Shown here piece by piece: positions 60,459 to 64,000 of a stretch of DNA of 64,000 bases (positions are counted from its first letter, which is position 1; the number at the start of each line of letters is the position of its first letter). Made by a program: the position numbers and the translations under genes. A model generated the notes under the pieces. The model was not told where the DNA came from. It did not search any database and saw only the letters and a list, made by a program, of their open reading frames with translations. Origin of the DNA: Mangifera indica (taxonomy: Eukaryota; Streptophyta; Magnoliopsida; Sapindales; Anacardiaceae); assembly GCF_011075055.1 (NCBI RefSeq), contig NC_058154.1, positions 12,532,475-12,596,474 of the forward strand, read 5' to 3'.

Positions 60459-61721
60459 ATGGATTCTCCACAATCTGTTGTCTCACCATTCAAGACCTCT
60501 GTTATTGGTGAGCCTGAGAAGCAGAAGCCTGAATTTTTCGTCCACACTGGCAGCGTAACAAAGGGAGCTCAAGCTCAAGGGAACAAGAAAGAAGTTGTTG
60601 TGTCTAACCTGGAGAACTTCATTGGCGTTCTTGAAGTTTACATACATCAGGCTAGGGACATTCAGAACATCTGTATTTACCACAAGCAAGATGTTTATGC
60701 TAAGTTTTGTCTCACTAGTGATCCTGAGAGCCCCGTCTCCACCAAAATTATCAATGGTGGGGGGAGGAATCCAGTATTCAATGAAAATCTTCAACTGAAT
60801 GTTAAAACTGTCGATGCCTCCCTGAAATGTGAGATATTTATGATGAGCAGGGTGAAGAATTATATGGAAGATCAATTACTAGGATTTGCTTTGGTGCCCT
60901 TGTCTGAAGTAGTCATGGAGAATGGGAAATTGGAGAAAGAGTTCTCTCTTTCTTCAACCGATCTCTTTCATTCACCAGCAGGATTTGTTCAGTTGTCTCT
61001 TTCTTATGCCGGAGCTTCACCTGAAGTAATGGCAATCCCTGCAATGCCAAAGCCTTTGGCGGCAGATAAAACCTCAGAAATGTCCGAGTGTCTTGATAAG
61101 ATTGAGTTCCCTGATCCTAAGATTGTGAATGAGAACCAGATGATGGTTTCAGAGTATTTTGGGATTCCATGTGAAAGCTCAGAGAGCTTGGTTGCTTCTG
61201 ATGCCCAAGATAATGATAGTTCTGAAATGGGTGTCCGTTTCGTGGAAAGTTTCTCTACTGCTACAGTTGAGTCTGTTCTGCTTCCAAAGCTTGATTCTCC
61301 TCCTAGCAGCGTATCAACCAATGGGGTGTCTTCCCCTTCAATTGCTGCAAGTTCTGAGTCCTCTGATGCTCCAGCAGTTTCAAAGCCGCAGAACCAGGAA
61401 CAAGTCTTGGCCCTGAAAGAGAAAAATGCTGATGTTGGAGATGGTGAGAGTGAGTCTTCGGGTGAGGTGCCAAGTGACAAAGCTTGTAAGCCTGTTGTCT
61501 CTGTTAACATTGAGCCTGAGCAGAATGTGGTGCAGCAAGACATAGTTGACATGTATATGAAAAGCATGCAGCAGTTTACTGAGTCATTGGCCAAGATGAA
61601 GCTTCCTCTGGACATCGATAGTGGACCAACAAGTTCAGGGAGTTCAAGCTCTGATCAGAAATTACAGGCATCAAAGACCACAAGTTCCCGTGTGTTTTAC
61701 GGGAGTAGGGCCTTTTTCTAA
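60459..61721 (+). CDS. C2-domain protein of unknown function
   Basis: Single coding exon, 420 aa. A C2 domain occupies about 54-180 (FIGVLEVYIHQARDIQN, then YAKFCLTSDP, GGRNPVFNENLQL and DQLLGFALVPLSEV). C2 domains bind membranes, often with calcium, but the usual set of acidic calcium-loop residues is incomplete here, so binding may be calcium-independent. The rest (about 185-420) is low-complexity, Ser/Pro/Glu-rich, with a conserved-looking helix VVQQDIVDMYMKSMQQFTE near the end and the terminus FYGSRAFF. I chose the ATG at 60459 (context CCCATGGAT, MDSPQSVVSPF). The frame is open to an ATG at 60399, whose extra 20 hydrophobic residues look untranslated. Uncharacterised plant family; function unknown. 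Confidence 0.82.
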   Translation: MDSPQSVVSPFKTSVIGEPEKQKPEFFVHTGSVTKGAQAQGNKKEVVVSNLENFIGVLEVYIHQARDIQNICIYHKQDVYAKFCLTSDPESPVSTKIINGGGRNPVFNENLQLNVKTVDASLKCEIFMMSRVKNYMEDQLLGFALVPLSEVVMENGKLEKEFSLSSTDLFHSPAGFVQLSLSYAGASPEVMAIPAMPKPLAADKTSEMSECLDKIEFPDPKIVNENQMMVSEYFGIPCESSESLVASDAQDNDSSEMGVRFVESFSTATVESVLLPKLDSPPSSVSTNGVSSPSIAASSESSDAPAVSKPQNQEQVLALKEKNADVGDGESESSGEVPSDKACKPVVSVNIEPEQNVVQQDIVDMYMKSMQQFTESLAKMKLPLDIDSGPTSSGSSSSDQKLQASKTTSSRVFYGSRAFF

Positions 61722-62900
61722 GCTTGCGTTTCAAAGAGGTTCAAAGGAAGACACAGGCAACTTTAGATTTTAGAATGAAGATTAATACTAATAGTAAATA
61801 TAATAATGTGTGATTAGTGTGGTGTTTTCCTTTGTATGTTGACATGGTTTAGATGTCAAAAAATCATGGCCTTTACCTGTTATTGGTCTTGTTTATGCTA
61901 CAACTTGTGTTAGTATATTTCAACTTTTTCACTTTCATAATTCTTCTTGCTGCTACTGCTTTCAATTCTCAATTATTGTAGAATCAAATTCCAGCTAGAG
62001 TTAGATTCAATCCGAGTTTAAGTTTATCTAGACTTGAGCTTAATTCAATTTAAGAGGACTTAAGCTTGAGCCAAACTTTGAGCTCAATTTAATATTGTAG
62101 TCAAGCAAAAAATGACATTATTTTGATAGGTATTGATTAAAATAATGTCGTTTTAGAATCAAGGGTTAACAAAATTAGTAAAATATTAGAACTTTCAAAG
62201 TGAAAGTCTAGATTCGAATATTTATCACGTTTATGAAACCTTGATTTATCTTGTACAGTGATTATGAGTTTGATTACTGTGTCATGAGTTTACCTGTTAA
62301 TAAATATGAATGGATCCTTGATTACCCAAAAAAAAGATTTCGTTTAAATTAATTCATATCAAAATTTTATAAGCTCACAAACTTGGTAAGCCAAATACTT
62401 TTAAAACTCAAGTTTACAAAATATTTAACTCCAAAATTTAAACTTGAGCTTAAATTCACTTGAGCCAAGTTTGTTAATTTGAACCCACTTTTAAATTTTC
62501 ATCTAACAATAGGCTAATAACGTACTCAATCTATTTTGTGTTATATATGGTCCCACCTAATCCATGATGATTTTCTCATTTAAAGCAAAAAGTCTAGACC
62601 AAGGCATCCAATATTTAGCTTTTGTTAATTTTGCATGGCTAGGTTCAACATCAACAGAGACTTTATTCATACAAGCTTTTGCCTTTTGACAATGAAAGTT
62701 ACTGCTTCAAGCCAGGATTTGGAAACCTTATAGTTGAACAGTGATGCATGTACACTTATAATAAATATTAATTTGGGTATCAATGATAATGTGTTATCCT
62801 TTAATCCAACCTTCTCTGCAATATCCTTTACCAGTTGAGCATCTTTGCTCCCTCAAGAAATCTGTTAACCATTGTTGCACTGCTCCAAGTTCCTGTTGGT
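61722..62900. other. 3' flank of the C2 gene and intergenic repeats
   Basis: No gene. 61990-62480 is rich in CTTGAGC/GAGCTTA motifs in both orientations and looks like a decayed relative of the hAT MITE at 31453-31772, but no target duplication is visible. Confidence 0.45.
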
Positions 62901-62936
62901 TATCTCCTGATCTGTTCTTGTACTTCTAAGCAAGGA

Positions 62937-63990
62937 AGCACGGAAACGCTCCAAGGGGTGCGTTTCATCGATTCCGAAACGTTTCCGTTTCTGAAATGTC
63001 CGAAACTGGTACAAAACGTTTCGGGGCCGTTTTGGAAATTTTAAAAAGATGCAAAATGCATTTTCAGTACCTGAAACGCGTTTCTTTGTAGAAATCCGTT
63101 GCATTTCCGCTTTTGTAAACATTTCAAGCCACACCTCTCATACTGGTTTTGTCTTCTCAATGTTCCGACATCTGAACCTCCTCTCCTCCCCGGTGAAACT
63201 CATCTCTCCTCCTTCGTTTTGTCCTTCTTCCCACTAGTTGTTGCCTCCTTCCAACTATTTGTTTCATCCTTCCAATTATCAGTTCCCTTCCCGGTGTCTG
63301 TTTCACCAGTCTTCTCACTATTGATTCCCTCCTTCTCATTTGTCATTCGTTCTCTGCCGAAATGGATCCAAAGCTTGGGAAACATTAAAAACCTTTACAG
63401 TACCTGATTGTGTGTCCTATTAATAAGTTGTATCCTCTAATTCCATTTACTTGTGTTTTCAGAAAAATGAATTACAAAGAGAGAAGTAAGTAATATGGTT
63501 ATTAACTGTTGGGTTTTGGGGAGTTTTCATTTTTTTTCTTTTCTGATAAGAGGCATGAGTTATAATTTATATTTGCTAGGTCTAAGGTTTACAAGGGTAG
63601 AAACAATTTCATTAAGCTATAGTGTATATTTTACATAGAGACTTTAGTTTATATAGGTTCAATTAGTTCATATTTACAAGCTTACAGCAGTAAAAACTTA
63701 GTTTCATTGAATATTTCTTTATGTACACTTTTAAATAATTTAAAAGATAAAAAGTTTGCACACTAAATAAAAGGGAAAAAATAATAAAAGTAAATTGTTC
63801 TTATATTATATAAAAATATTTATATATTTTTAAAGGTTATATCTTTTTAATAAAATTTTGGTATTTATAATAAAATCCTTATATTTTTCATATTTATACG
63901 TTTCCCCACGTTTTCGTTTCCTATATTTTTTAATAAAGACGTTTCAGCGTTTCCGTTTTGACGTTTCACCGTTTCGCCGTTTCCATGCTA
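62937..63990. mobile_element. hAT-like non-autonomous element with GAAACG subterminal repeats (right edge)
   Basis: The left end (about 62937, AAGCACGGAAACGC) and the right end (about 63980-63990, reading in reverse TAGCATGGAAACGG) are inverted. Both are followed inward by many copies of CGTTTC/GAAACG (about 62940-63110 and 63895-63985). Dense short subterminal repeats are typical of hAT elements. The inside shows no transposase. The window ends a few bases further on, so the target duplication cannot be checked. The small open frames at 63049-63407 are unsupported. Confidence 0.55.
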
Positions 63991-64000
63991 CTTAGCTTCT

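Noticed and set aside
63049..63407. Small open frames in the right-edge element
   Set aside because: Overlapping frames on both strands, Ser/Pro/Phe-rich low complexity, no known domain.

Overview
This window is nuclear DNA of a flowering plant, almost certainly a dicot. Its genes carry many short AT-rich introns with GT-AG borders. The spacers are AT-rich and full of small transposons. All the gene families recognised are plant ones: a wax-synthase-like acyltransferase, fimbrin, a DIR1-like lipid-transfer protein, an NHX antiporter, beta-1,2-xylosyltransferase, and a TIM22-like plastid/mitochondrial translocase. The species cannot be told from the sequence.

Bases 1-24100 are a tandem array of four wax-synthase-like (MBOAT) genes, all on the minus strand, with shared spacers, promoters and a shared 1-kb non-coding repeat. 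Copies A (854-1915) and C (13843-14904) are open from end to end. Copies B (11093-12153) and D (18310-19370) each carry a 1-bp frameshift. A fifth, geneless unit follows at 21685-23340. The array has been invaded repeatedly. A 4465-bp foldback Mutator-like element lies at 3640-8104 with a perfect 9-bp target duplication, and the matching empty site survives at 16631. An older ~770-bp foldback element sits upstream of copies A and C but not D. A truncated copia-type LTR with its primer-binding site lies at 20881-21684. A GC-rich repeat lies between B and C.

Bases 24400-64000 are ordinary single-gene country. In order: fimbrin (minus, 14 coding exons, 688 aa); a DIR1-like non-specific lipid-transfer protein (plus, 102 aa); a vacuolar-type NHX Na+(K+)/H+ antiporter (minus, 14 exons, 523 aa, one GC-AG intron and a minisatellite in intron 1); beta-1,2-xylosyltransferase (plus, 3 exons, 512 aa); a Mo25/CAB39-like gene (plus, 11 exons) with an in-frame TGA that removes the last tenth of the protein; cytosolic ribosomal protein eS8 (minus, 5 exons, 222 aa, with telo-box and site II promoter motifs); a TIM22-like translocase subunit (minus, 5 exons, 211 aa); and a C2-domain protein (plus, 420 aa). 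These genes do not form one pathway. Exon limits were set by reading splice sites and checking that phase and family sequence agree across every junction.

The spacers hold a hAT MITE with a perfect 8-bp target duplication (31453-31772), a Mutator-type MITE (46541-47258), a palindromic MITE family seen about ten times, and part of a hAT-like element rich in GAAACG motifs at the right edge. The most unusual object is the 4465-bp element. It is a nested palindrome of almost pure A/T DNA in which short GC-rich self-complementary islands are arranged symmetrically about a centre. No tRNA, rRNA or CRISPR feature was seen.
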